Source: Chimonanthus salicifolius (taxonomy: Eukaryota > Streptophyta > Magnoliopsida > Laurales > Calycanthaceae). From it: a DNA stretch of 64,000 nucleotides. Every line of letters starts with the position of its first letter. The stretch's first letter is position 1. The notes beneath the pieces are model-generated. The model was not told the DNA's origin. It did no database searches and worked only from the letters and a program-made list of their open reading frames with translations. The translations under genes were made by a program, and so were the position numbers. The stretch lies in contig CM023535.1 in the NCBI GenBank assembly GCA_013350335.1, positions 24,955,746 through 25,019,745 on the forward strand. The letters are read 5' to 3'. Below, piece by piece: positions 46,181-58,468 of the stretch.

Positions 46181-47679
46181 CTGATAATTGATATGCATAG
46201 TTAGTATAACAATGAAAAGGGTTCGCACCAAAATTTATGATCTAAGAGAATAAAATCAGCGAGGAAAGTAAAAATGAAAACAGGTATCTTCCTAATCTAA
46301 TTTTTTTGTAAAGTACTAACTTTTATCCGCATCATCATTATAATAACTATTTTTCCTAAGCCTATCTGAGCCATAGGACTTCAACCAACAAATTAAGGTT
46401 GCAACCATAAACACTTTCCTCATCTTAAGCAGAATTCAGATATTGATATTCAGGTTAGCTTTCCTAAAGCAGTAGGTTTTTTTTTTCCTTTCTTTTCCAT
46501 TTTTTTTTTGGTTGGAAATTTCTCAAAGAACTAGAATTGAAGCTAATTTGAGACAATTTGAGTTCACGCAGTGGACCACAAACTACCTAAAGTCAAGTTT
46601 AAGGATTTGTAACTCTAAAACAACAGTTGTATTTTCATTTTTCAGGCTATGTTTTAGTAAAAGAAAAAGAAAACAGTTTAATTTATAGTTTTCCAAATTT
46701 TGGAATTAGTACTTCTAATAATTATAGAATTGGGATAATCTCTGCAGTGACAATTGTGTCTTTGGTAGCACTGCAAAAACTAGGTGGAATCTGAGAATTT
46801 CATAATTGAAGTGATTCAGGCTATGGATTTCTGAGTATTTTTACATGTTCTCTTGAAATGGAAATCAATGGGATTTCCATAATTTTTATTCTAAAATTGG
46901 GAGTTTACAAAGCATATAATTCATTTAGGAATTTTTATAAATTTGGTAAACTTTCTATCCTGCATAAGAATTCTGGGCTTTATAATTCCCAAAATTTCAG
47001 ACATATAAATCCTTTAATCCCCTAAACCTGGAATTGACTTTCTGTTTGATTTCATATTCCTACACGAGGATTCTGGATTCAAAACATGGAATTTCAAGTT
47101 CAATTATGAACCAAACAGGAGCTAAGGATTGTGAATTGGAGTTTCCCCATCTAGACATAAAATAGAAATCCAATTTGCAGTTAACTGCTAATTTTTCCAA
47201 TTCGTCTGATTCAAACAAGACAAGTCAATTTATGGATTTTAGTTCATCAACATACAAGCACTGATCCCTTAAACTTAGGATTAACAATTTTCATTCACGA
47301 AACCCTAATTTACTTTTTGTTTCTCTTTTTCTTTTTCTTGATCATGACAAAACCCAAAAGAAAAATGAAAAAAAAAAAAAACAACGATTGAAGTCCTATT
47401 CTTCTTGTTCTTAACAAAACCTCAAAAAAAGGTAGATGCAAATCTAATTCAAAACCTGAAAAAAGATCAATTCAAATCTTCTTTTTAGCATAACCTAAGA
47501 GAAAAAGAAAAAGAAAAAACTGATTCAAATCTTCTTTTTCTCCTGCTTAGCAAAACCTAAAGAAAAAGAAAAAGAAAATCGATTCAAATCTTCTTTTTCT
47601 AAAACACCAAAATCCATCGTTTCTATTAAAAATAAACCCAAAACAGTAAAACACAGATTCTGATAAAAAGAAATTCTAC
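46181..47679 (-). other. DREB2 intron (U2)
   Basis: Donor GTAGAATTTC on the minus strand at 47679, acceptor ATTATCAG ending at 46181. It lacks part of the sequence seen in U1 (near 17745-17850 and 17925-17950) and has a reduced minisatellite at 47470-47600. Confidence 0.7.
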
Positions 47680-47693
47680 CTTTCCCTCTCCAT

Positions 47694-49768
47694 TATAAAT
47701 TCTTTCTTTCAGATAGATTAAGATCAATCCTTCTTTCTTTCTTTCTTTCTTTCTTTCAGATGTTTGATTTTGTTCTTCTTTATTGCAGAGAGAAAACAGA
47801 TTATTTGCTTTTCATTCTTTCTTTCTTGCAGAGAAAGAGAGAAATCAGATGTTAATGCAGAAAGAGAGAGATAAAGAAATCAGACGTTCATGCAGATAGA
47901 GAGATCAGACATTTGAAATATCTTTGCCGTCTGGTTCTCCTTATAGACGAAGAAACTGGAAATTGTGAACTTGAAAGGAGAAACTGGAAGTTGCGAACTT
48001 GAAATGAGAAACTGGAGTTTGTGAACTTGGAAAACACTCACATGTAATTTTCTAGCTCTTGAGCAACTGGACTGGCAAGTCACAACTGCCTATATTCAGA
48101 ATATAAGATGGATAAAAATCATTTAATTTAATTAATCAAGTTATTTTTAAACAATTATCATTTATTTTTAAATTTTAATTTTAATTTCTAAATTTTTGTG
48201 ACATTTTAAAAGATGTAAAATCTTAAAAACAACTATGAAAAGTGTATTCTTGAATATGAGACCTCGTATAAAATCACTTATATTAAAATCAAGTCATGTT
48301 TGTTGAGCTCTTAAATTCTAATTATTTTAAATTATTGTGTTAATCCCATATTTTATAGCTACATAAGATTCTATTTGATAATTATAAAAATTATAAATTA
48401 TTATATTACAGAAAAACGAAATTTATTGAATTATATTAGTAATTGATTTTTAAAATTAAAAATTAAATTAATAAAAAACACTAAATAATAATTAAATTTA
48501 ATTAGAAAATAATTTTAACAGAGTTATGGAAGCATGCTGCCTCAACGTTTCCATACATTTATCAATTTTTTTATCAAGTTAAGAACTAATTAGAATATTC
48601 TATCAAATTCAAATTTTAATTTTTTGAATTATGCTCCCATGTGTTTTAGTACATGATTTAGCTACATACGATTTCAATTTTATGAATAATTCTTGGAATT
48701 TTTAAAAATTCGTAATTGGGCACTAAGGTTAAATTTTTGACCAAAATTATTAAAAATTGCAACAGATACGAATAAAAGATAAAATACATTCTCTTTTAAC
48801 TTTAAATAAAAAAAAAAGGAAGGCTCATGTAGTGTGGGACATGATTACATGGGTTATGATGGAAGGAAAAAAAAGTCTCCTACAAAATAACCACAAATAT
48901 CGGTCCTTTTTGCTCCCACCGGAAAATACCTACGTCGAATTTTGTAGCCCTTAGACCATGTGGGACTCCCAATTGCCTATATTTATAATAAAAGATGCAT
49001 AAAAAATATTATTAGATTAATTAAGTTATTTTAAATATTTATAATTCATTTTTTAAATTTAATTTTATGACCTTTTAAAACGTGCAAGATCTAAAAAACA
49101 AATAGTTTTAATTTCAAGTTAGTTTTTGCTTTTATAAATGGACATATGGTATGATGCCCACAAATTATATTAAATGAAATTATTTTTATGTATATGAGTG
49201 AAATGGTGATCCCCCTTCAAATGTATATTTGAAAATGTTGTATAGGTCAGTGTTATCAGAACCAAACCGGGCCGTGGTCGAATCTGTGACCGTCTACTCA
49301 ACGGTTCAGTTCACCACGATTTTACTAAAAAAATTGTGATTCGTGAACCAATGTTCACCACGTTTGGAAACTCAGTTTTAAAAAGCGATCTTTTCAAACA
49401 GAAAAATTGAGAGGCAGATAGAGAAGAGAAGAAAAAAGAAAAGAAAGAAAATATAGAAAGAAGATCGAAGAAGAAGAGAGATAAAAGTTTCTTGCTGATT
49501 TTCTTTATTTTCTTCTCATCTCACTTTTCCTTGATTTTTTGTATTCTTCATTTGAAATAAAAGAATGAGGACCGTTATTTTGGTCTTTCGGTGGAGTGAG
49601 AGTTTAGGGCACAACCCACAAGAGAGAGGAGATGTAGATGTCACTTCTACCGGTTGCTTTCTACTTTTCTCATCTCTTCTCGAGTAAAATATGTTGCTCC
49701 CAAGGAGCACTTTTTTTCCTCTCCAACCATCTTACCAATTTAACTATTAAAATTTTAAATTATGAATG

Positions 49769-49772
<4 letters not shown>
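47694..49772. other. DREB2 5' leader and AT-rich flank (U2), no gene
   Basis: Homologous to 18641-20514. It contains the ATGAACGTCTGA upstream ORF on the minus strand near 47880. Positions about 48352-48526 are an AT-rich stretch absent from U1. No coding sequence is seen. Confidence 0.6.

Positions 49773-49841
<69 letters not shown>
49773..49841. repeat. (TA)n microsatellite (U2)
   Basis: An uninterrupted TA run of about 69 bp, homologous to 20515-20595. Confidence 0.97.
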
Positions 49842-49844
<3 letters not shown>

Positions 49845-50391
49845 CTGACCCCAGTTGTGGGTCTGAAATGCGACAATTTTTTTTTTTTTAAAGAACAAAC
49901 TTTAACCAACAGTCATTAGGCCTCCAGATGAGTTCACTTGAGCCTAGATGAGTAAAGTCTACTATACTCGGCATTGGAGGGACTCAAACATGTACCATAA
50001 GTCTCCTCCCTTCAACCCATCTAACCACTCATAAAGTTAACCGATGAGAGATTTCACAATTTGAAAAACACTCCACCTACAGATTGGAACTTACATGTAC
50101 TGAAGACAGTCGACTGATGGTTTCAGAACCAAAGTATTTTACAAACAGTCATCAGTCGATGCAATCGGTCGATTGATGATCATCAGATACTTTTAGAGAC
50201 CAGACTGTATTTTCATATAGTCATTAGTCGATATAGTCAATCGACTGATACCCTTCTTTCTGGCGCTTTTTAGTCGACTGATATCTCGGTGCGTGTATGT
50301 ATTTTCCACTTTGGACCAATTTTTTTGACTTTTTACACATAGAATTCCACAACAATAACCAAGGCATATTTACATTCATCATATAACCATC

Positions 50392-50787
50392 TAGGGGTGA
50401 AACTTGGGGCGGGTTTTGACCCGACCTGCATAATTCGACTCAAGAAATCATGCGGGTCGGGTCATATGAATCTGGTCAGCGGGTCAGGTCGGATTGAGAA
50501 GACAAAAGCTCACATTAAATTTGGGTCGAGTCGGGTTGGGAAATTTACAAGTTAATCCAACCTGACCAAACCCGACCCGACCCTGATAAAATTAGGTTAA
50601 AATGGGTTCAGAATGCGAGTTGGGTCAGAATTCGGGTCGAGTCAGGTCAGAATTCGGGTTGGGCTAGGTCAAGAATTTCAGGTCAATAATTCGGGTCGAG
50701 TCGCGTCTGGTTTTATAAATATTAACTCGGGTCGGGTCGAGTTGGGTTTTAAAAAACCCGACCTGACTCGACCCGATTTCAGCCCTA
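50392..50787. mobile_element. hAT-type MITE with GGGTCGGGTC core (U2)
   Basis: Homologous to 21176-21597. The right duplication GTACCATC is intact (50788-50795); the left has drifted to ATAACCATC. It is shorter than the U1 copy because the internal GGGTC repeats differ in number. Confidence 0.85.
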
Positions 50788-50795
50788 GTACCATC

Positions 50796-51555
50796 CAAAG
50801 CATACTTATATACATACACAAGGTTTTTGTGCCATCACATGCAGATTTATTTAAAAATTACAAACAAACATAAATAACCAAACGCCCATCCATGGGTAGG
50901 GTTCTGGGAATCCAGGTATTCCAATGCCTAAGACATTGCAGAGGGATTCTTTGTTCCCTCTTCCATCACATGTCCTGCATTGTAAGGGATGTGAGCCACA
51001 ACCCAGTGAAGAGTACTCAATGATACACAATTTCACACGATGAAGATACTAGAATACAATGTAGGTATATTATGACAAATGAACACACACACATTCATCC
51101 ATTTGTTCTTTTCTTTTCACTGATAAGGTTTACCAACCTTATTACACACTGGGGTATCCCACTCAACCTCGTTGAGGTACCCCACTTAACATCAACTGTA
51201 TAGGTCCAGGGTATCCCACTCAACCCTGGTGAAGTATCCCACTCAATGTCATATTCACTAAGTTCCGAAACTAACAAAATGCAGCATCTTGCAAGAGCTT
51301 CATACAAGTGTCTGTAGGCAATTAACAAGCATATAAATTAACAGATTTCCATGAACATGGAATATAACACATGCACCATTCACTTACCCTTTTCTCCGTA
51401 TACCCTTTCCACAAGGGTTTCACACCAGAGATTACTTACCATCCACTAGTATATTGTTTTGGTTTAACAACCCAGAACATTCACATTTCATCACCTACAC
51501 AATCTCTTCAGTATAGGATAAATCACATACATATATAACCAAATGCACATTCAGA
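50796..51555. other. Unit sequence between MITE and TRIM (U2), no gene
   Basis: Homologous to 21606-22365. CCCACTCAACC words recur near 51155-51245. No gene is recognised. Confidence 0.6.
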
Positions 51556-51560
51556 TATAA

Positions 51561-52277
51561 TGTAACGACCTGGCCCATAAACAGAGCTTGGGTTCCAACT
51601 TAGTGGAAAATGTCCAATTTGGACCCACACGTGCGCACGCACACGCGTGAGCCAACACGAGTTTGGAATGGGCCTTGCTCACCAGGATAGGCCCAAAGCG
51701 CGTCCACTAGAATTGAGGGGCAACCACCTATAAACCCCATGCGGAAGTTGGAAACTTCCGATGTGGGACTCTTCTTCCCACTCTCAAACGCACTCCCACT
51801 CACACACCTTCATTGATCGGCCCTCAATGGACTTGGCCATTTGGGCTGGGCCGGGTGAAGGTCTCACAATCCACCCCCCTAAGCCCATAGCCATCCTCGG
51901 CTCGACCCAATGAATTCAGTGGAAGGCAGTAGGCCCACACAGTCCGAGTGCTGAACTCGACTCTGATAACATTTGTAACGACCCGACCCATAAACAGAGC
52001 TTGGGGTCCAACTCAGTGGAAATTGTCCGCTTTGGGCCCACACGTGCGCACGCACGCGCGAGCCCACAAGGGTCTAGATTCGGCCTCACTCACCAGGATA
52101 GGCCCAAAATGGGTCCACTAGAGTTGAGGGGGCAACCAATTATAAACACCATGCGGAAGTTGGAAACTTCTAATGTGGGACTCTTTTTCCCACTCTCAAA
52201 CGCACTCCCACTCACATACCTTCACTTGGATCGGCCCTCAATGGACTCGGCCGTCTGGGCCGGGTCAGGGTCTCACA
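51561..52277 (-). mobile_element. TRIM (miniature LTR retrotransposon), complete U2 copy
   Basis: 717 bp. LTRs are 51561-51868 and 51974-52277, with about 105 bp between. Minus-strand order is LTR, decayed primer site (GTTATCAGAG where U1 has TGGTATCAGAGC), non-coding interior, polypurine-like tract, LTR. The TATAA target duplication flanks it (51556-51560 and 52278-52282), identical to the U1 insertion. Each LTR contains AGTCCCACAT. There is no coding capacity. Confidence 0.92.
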
Positions 52278-52282
52278 TATAA

Positions 52283-54660
52283 CAATACACTATCATTGGA
52301 CATCTTACACTTTTGTCCAGTTAAACCTATTATCCTCTAGATGTCTAATGTGTCTCATACTGCGTTTTAGATCACTAGGCCTCGACTCGCTGACACCTTT
52401 ACATGTATTTGTTCTAATAGTTAAAACAAGATAATGTCCTTTACATGGAAGTCTCGCATTCTAGTCCCATTTGGTCTTTTCCATCGTATAATTTCCATGG
52501 GTCTCATTTTCGCCTTAGAGTCTAATAGTTTCCACAAACCATTGTACATGTCAAGTTGAGTCTCCTCACCTTCTCCAGCGTAAGTTTCACGAGAAATCTG
52601 TATAAATAAAATAAACCCATAAATTCATGTTCTAAATTAAAAAGCACTTAAAAATATTCTCGAAACCTCTGTGTTCATTTTTCAAGAGAAAACAGGGTAA
52701 TGTCTGTGAGTACGCTAAGCTCTGACTACTTCATTTACTTATGTCTGCAGAGTCAACTGTCACTCATCCAAAACACACAATAAATAGAAAATAAAAAGTA
52801 CTCAGTGCCCAGTCTCGTATTTCTCCAATGCCTAGAGAGTGTTGAGATTTGCCCAGAGGATACAATACTGAAAGTAAATAAATTACTTTGTGCCCAATCC
52901 GTTACCACCTGGTGACTGTGGCCACCTCGGATAGCCCACCGAGTGGTGAGAAATCACAGCGCTACAGATGGAGAATTCCGACCCAGAGGATAGAATGTAG
53001 GAATGTAAATAAAAGTACTCAGTGCCCAACTCGTTCACCACCGAGCGGCGAAAATTGCTGTGCTACAGATGATGTCACCGAGTGACCGAAATCGCTCCAC
53101 ATGAAGAGTCTTGTCCAGAGGGTATATTACGGTAAAATAAACACCCAATACTTAAAAGTAAACACACAAGGAGTTAGATGGGGTTAAACTTTTTCCCTTT
53201 TTAACTTAAGAGTAAGAAAACAAGGTTTTGACACAAATTAGAACTGATTTTAAAGGTGTAATCCAAAAATAAGAGAAAATGTCATTTTTTCCCAATTTTT
53301 ATAATAATCAACTTTTAGAAGCCCATAGTCCCAGAGTTAATAAAATCGAGAGAAGAGTTTTGATACTTTACTTGTGAAAATCCGTTGAGTTTTACTGCGT
53401 TTGAAAATCCCGAAACAAACGCGGGAAAACCCCAAAATCACAACTGCTGGAACAGTGAAGGGAAGAAGAAAAAAAATGAAAAGGAGAGGATGAGGCGATG
53501 GAAGGAGAGAATTCAGTTTTTTTTCTCTTCGTTCACTTCCCTCCCTTTTATAAAACATGGTGGTGTGTTGGCCAAGGCAAAAACATTGCCTACGCTGCCG
53601 TTGGTAGCTTGTAGGTTGAAGATAAGTACCTTTTTTTTTAACTTTAACACACCTTCACGACTTAGGCACATTGAAGGTCCCACTAAGCTGGTTTAACCGG
53701 TCCCATAGGCTAGACAATGAACACTGATAAAAGCCATTAAAATCTGGAGATAAATACATAGACGAAAACTCGATCATTTAAAAAAAAATCACATTTTTAC
53801 CAAAATTTCTAAATTTTAAATAATCTTTTGGAGAAATTTTGATTTCATAATAAGGTCAGGTAAATTCATTTGATAAAAACACCGTAAAGCTCTGAGGTGT
53901 TTTGACTCTCCTAAATATTTAAAAAATAAGGTTTTATAAAATAGAAGTCCCTCCAAGAACTAAGAAACTATACTTTCGAAAATCAAAAGGACAAACTAAA
54001 AATTCAGTTGACTTAGAATTTAAAACTTAGTGAAAACGTGAAATTTGAGAATTTAAATATATCAAATGAGTGGTTTTCCAAATACAGTTAGCTTTTTGGG
54101 TCATAGTCGGAGAAAGTTCAGATAATTACAACTTTGTCAATACACTTTAAAGAGTTGGATCAATGAGCTTCCAAACTCGAATTGAGTAAAACTTATACTC
54201 AATACAAAGCCCACTCCATAATCTTTCAGATTAATAGATCACAAATCACAGTTAATGGCTAATAACCACATAATTAATCACTAATTAATGTCAGAGTATT
54301 ACGAAATATATATATAATTTTAGTTTTGTTCTTTAAGAAAAGACATTCATTAATATTTTTTATGTTAGAACTTAATATTTACATTATTTTTTAAAGACAA
54401 TTATATAAATTATAGTTATTATTCTCTTCAAAAAATTGTGGACTATGATCTATAAAAAAAATGTTTCAAAAGTAATAAAATAAAAAATTTAGGTGATCAA
54501 CCACTTAAAACTGATTCCCTTGGCATAGGTAAGATGGCAATTAGTAAACAAATTTGTTAAAAGATCATCAGCCTATCCCCTTACGACAAATATCATTAAT
54601 CATAATAATTTTCTGTTACTTGTCACAGGATCTGCAAGTCTTTTGCAATGTCATTAATCA
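52283..54660. other. Unit tail after the TRIM (U2), no gene
   Basis: Positions 52283-53329 match 24276-25329 and 53334-54645 match 34147-35451. The frame at 53337-53558 (minus) has a U1 counterpart near 34150-34377 but encodes only Ser/Arg- and Phe-rich low-complexity sequence. No gene is seen. Confidence 0.6.
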
Positions 54661-54780
54661 TAACGCAATTTTATCAAGAATTTACCATAGTACTAATAAA
54701 TCTCAGGATATTAACTGCGTATGATATTTTGCCTATAAAAACGTAATAAAATTAAAAATATCGTCAATATTTATGACATT
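54661..54780. mobile_element. Truncated MITE remnant (U2)
   Basis: Only the right third of the MITE seen at 35497-35818 is present (AACGCAATTTTATCAAGAAT to TTTATGACATT). Confidence 0.75.
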
Positions 54781-54948
54781 TCTTCTACTGTCATGCCTAA
54801 AATTTATTATCTAAAACCAAAGCTAAAGTCCCAGTGCTAAAATAGACTCTGTGCTTAGTATTTGGACTAGGCTCCACCTGAAACCCGACCCAATTCATTT
54901 TCAAAACGAATATAGTGTTAGGTGCTAATCAGGCAGGGTTAGTTTCAT

Positions 54949-57300
54949 CTCCTTCTTGTAATACTCAAATCTGAATTCAACCTTGGTGAATCCTATCCGA
55001 ATTGTATATTTGCAAATCAAAGCCAGACAATGTAAACCTTATTTTAACATGTTAGTTATGGGTCAAGTTAGAGAATTGGTTCAAACCACCTCTTTAAGAC
55101 TGGGCCAGTCAATTTGATTTGTACATTGTCAAACCTTAAGCTTAACATCTTCACAAAATAAGTTGGTGTAAATGGATTCATTTATTAACGAGGTCAAAAT
55201 ACTTTTTTTAACTTCAATTAATTTTTCCACTTGGCTTCGAATTGAGTGAGTTGAGACACGAATTCCCCACCTCTGAATATAAAAGACATTGCAGATATGT
55301 TGTGAACCATATTTTCCTTTTGGAGATCCATTTCAAACCTTAACAGATAGATCTAATAGGGATCTCAAGGCTCATGTTGGATGGACAAGACCCTCTAATA
55401 AACTTCATTGGGTGACTAACCAACTGTTTTCTTATGGACTTGATTCCAACCATCTATCCAAATGCCATGACTGTTTTCTACCCTCCAAGTAAGAAAAGCT
55501 TTTGTTGAGAGAGAGACAGGGAGACAGAGAGGGCGAGAGAGAGAAAGATTTGACCAAGTTTAAATACATACACTTTGCGCATGATTCCATGATTATTTGG
55601 TGAAGTAGAGGGAATTTCATATTGAGCTCTAACCACAAAGATTTTGTTTTCCACAACCACTGACTCCTGGGTTCAAATCACTTCATTCACCGATACATGC
55701 ACATCCACTCTTTTCCCTCTCAGACTAGTCTTGACATAATTTCTGAGCATAAATACTTGACATATCAGTAAAATTTGGACAGCACTTCGGGTTTTTGTAG
55801 CAGTCCACTGTACTGCTTCAACAATGGATGCTGGTCATCTAAATAGACAAAGTCAACAAATAAGTCAAAGTCATTGGTCAGTTATATGGTATTAACATGA
55901 CTTGTGGACTTGTGGCTCTGTGTATGGCGACCGTAGGGAGAGAATGCATACCCTTCCCTTCCTCCTCGATAAAAAATTGCATCTTCAGTGCAGAAGTTCC
56001 TCATGTACTAGCCAAATGCATGGTGATTTTTTCCATCCTTTTCTAAGTCACATAAATCCTACTAAAAAAGCCTGTGTGATCACGACATTGAACATCTTTG
56101 GAACTCACAATGAATTCTAATCACACATCACGACATGTCAAATAGCACCTCATTCATAATAATTCAGTTGTTCTAGCATAGAAGTTACGCCATATCAACC
56201 ATCAATTAGAAATGAAATTTCTAACTCTCATGACATTTACAAAGACCCCTCATGGAGATGTGAATGTTACTTACATAAGAACTGAGAAGAGATTAACCCT
56301 CACTTTCGTTTGCCAAATCTCAAAATAGAATGTGCAATGCAGACACAAGAAAGTTCACGGATTATGGGCTCATGAACACAACAGGATATTCTAAGGCTAC
56401 TGTTGGTCACACAATAGGCAGCTTTCAGACGGCTTTTGATGGTTGCCATATAAATAGATAGTTATGAAATAAATGCACCAATGGTACAAATGCTATGATC
56501 TTTTTAATCAAGTAATGATTCAGATTATTCTCTTTCACAATGGGTGCTTATTATCATATCCTCTGCATCACTCAACAAGATAACTGCACATTTCCTTAGC
56601 CAAAGGAAACAATATGTTCTATTTGTAAAATTTTAACCACGAGGTATGATCAGGTTATCTTGTGAGACCCATGCTATCTTATTTACCCTAATATTGAAGA
56701 TTGAATAAGACTACAAAGATGGCTTTGTATAACTCGCATTTGGCCAGAGTGGCTAGAACAATTTGTTTCACATTTTCAGACAACAATCAATTGAATCAAT
56801 TGTTATGAACATCACATCAAATTGTAGACAATAACCTTCAGTATTACTATTCTACTCTCTAAAATATATATTGTAAGTTAGGTCTCCACAAAAATGAGTT
56901 AGACCACTACCAACACAGAAATGTATCATAACTTGAATTGAACTTGACTAAGCACCACATATGACACCTTCAAATGTGTATATGTGGGGAAGGAAAGGCA
57001 AATAAGCACTGACCAGGATTGGTCCACTGCACCTAGTAGTTTTGTTTCCTTGTCTTGGAATTTAATGGGAAATTGCTCTTGTTTTTGATTCATCAGTGTT
57101 ATTTGTCCATTCCTGAAGAGACCTCAAAAAACAATGAAAGGTGAGAGTTAAGCAGTGGAAGCAAAGAAAAATGTGTTTTGCCTCACCAAATTCCAATGAG
57201 AGTTTCCCCCTTGTTAACATTTACTTGGGCCCTTTCAGATAGAATCTTACCCAGACAAAATAAAGCCAAACCCATGTTCTCACTCTCTCTCTGAGCAATT
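54949..57300. other. Ancestral unit segment, no recognised gene
   Basis: Positions 54949-56238 match 1063-2350 of U0; 56239-57300 is seen only here. A frame of about 72 codons (55902-56120, plus) has a counterpart of 71 codons at 2021-2236 that keeps frame across a 3-base indel, but no protein family is recognised. A GA-rich run lies at 55508-55550. Confidence 0.5.
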
Positions 57301-57365
57301 GTTTGATGGTTATTTCCCAATTATCATCCCCATTACTATCTCTCTTTTGTCATTTTTTTTTTTTG

Positions 57366-57685
57366 CAGACATGGAACCATTACAGGGCTAAGAGAGTCGA
57401 GAGACAGATAGATTCAGATTTTTATGAGGAGAGGCTAAAGGACAAGATGGTGCATGTGGGTGGGTCTCTTGTGTACACAAGAAACTCCAAGATACTGCAA
57501 GGCTATGGTAAAGGTGGTGGAGCTCCTGAGAAGTAACAAGGTTGAAGTGGAAATGTTCCCGACTGACACAGACCTTTTAGATTTTGTTGCTGTAGAAAGC
57601 AATGACAAAGATGAGAGAGCTCACAGACTCATAGTTGTCGGGATAGTCAGAGCATCAGGAAAGATTTTTAGTTCTGTAAAGATGT
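57366..57685 (+). other. Unrecognised exon-like segment
   Basis: A T-rich tract ending TTTTTGCAG (57350-57368) looks like a splice acceptor. It is followed by an open stretch (HYRAKRVERQIDSDFYEERL) to a stop near 57534. A second overlapping frame (57454-57687) contains SNKVEVEMFPTDTDLLDF. A frameshift could join the two. I recognise no family. It may be a decayed gene fragment. It lies about 330 bp from the O-methyltransferase piece, on the opposite strand. Confidence 0.3.
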
Positions 57686-58018
57686 AATATTTGAATTTTC
57701 AATCATTGTCTAGAAGAAATCATAAACTTAACTATCATCTGTTTGAATTTAAGCAAGACGTTTTTGAGGCATGGGTGGAAGGGGTAAAGTGGTGTCATGG
57801 TCCAGTGAATTGCGTCCTGTCTGACCTTTCAAATTATTGATTCTTCTAGACCAATTACCACAGAGGTCGCCATAGTGAAATTCTCTACAACAATCCACTC
57901 ACTTATGAAAATCTCCCCTTGTTCTGCTAATGTATATCCAATTATATGACTTCTACAGCCCATAATTAGATATGCTGACGAGTGGTGGAGGGCCACCAAA
58001 GAACAGAAAGAAACATAC

Positions 58019-58285
58019 CAGCTTTCCATTAGTACCTTGTCCTGATTCATGAGCACCAAGGCAGATAAGGAAACACCATCTTGGTTCCTAACCAGGAATT
58101 TGTAGATGGGTGCAAGACCGTAGACCCTCTCCACCCAGCCATCCTCATTGGTCTTGGGTGAGCAAGTGAGGATGGAGTAGCTGGCCAGAAGGCGAAGGAT
58201 GCGATCCAACATGATGGCTGCATCTGGGTTCTTTGTGGGGAGCTGAGAGACGATCTCAGACGGTGATACCTGTGCAGCAGTCCCA
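58019..58285 (-). pseudogene. COMT-like: Caffeic acid O-methyltransferase (COMT-like) exon 1 fragment
   Basis: The minus strand reads [17 protein letters not shown], then [38 protein letters not shown] and [12 protein letters not shown]. This is the dimerisation and substrate-binding N-terminal region of plant COMT-type enzymes, which methylate caffeic acid derivatives and related phenolics using S-adenosylmethionine. It ends in TG before a GTATGTTTC donor, as expected for the end of COMT exon 1. The start of exon 1 is missing (the frame upstream of SPSE is unrelated), and no exon 2 or catalytic SAM-binding domain is seen downstream (57829-58018). It is a gene fragment, present only in U2 within this window. 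Confidence 0.85.
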
Positions 58286-58468
58286 AATTCAACTATTATG
58301 ATTTCTTCTAGATAACGATTTTAGGTGAATGCAGGAAAAGGCCACTTGAACAACAATGATGCACCACTATAGTTTGCAGTGGCTCGAGATCATTTGCACC
58401 GGATGGTGGACCCATCTTTGAAAAAATTCTACTAGAAGAATGTTGGAACCATATTTGATTCAACTGTT

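Larger units (their letters stand above)
37612..47693 (-). pseudogene. DREB2-like: DREB2-type pseudogene interrupted by a MITE and a LINE (U2 copy)
   Basis: Minus strand. Exon 1 coding is 47693-47680 (ATG GAG AGG GAA AG, then GTAGAATTTC). The intron runs to 46181 with an intact CAG acceptor. Exon 2 from 46180 carries the DREB2 basic region and AP2 domain. The AP2 domain has a 3-base loss (YRV for YRGV), SRKW for the usual WGKW, and TGA at 45946-45948 in place of Arg. A small deletion near 45575 shifts frame in the first repeat. The LINE splits the second repeat (QQMDGD on both sides of the insertion), and a MITE at 37695-38051 splits the C-terminal tail. The tail resumes with YWSSIFSDQDP and ends at TGA (37612-37614). 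It retains about two 49-residue repeats and a partial third, the fewest of the three copies. Confidence 0.9.
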
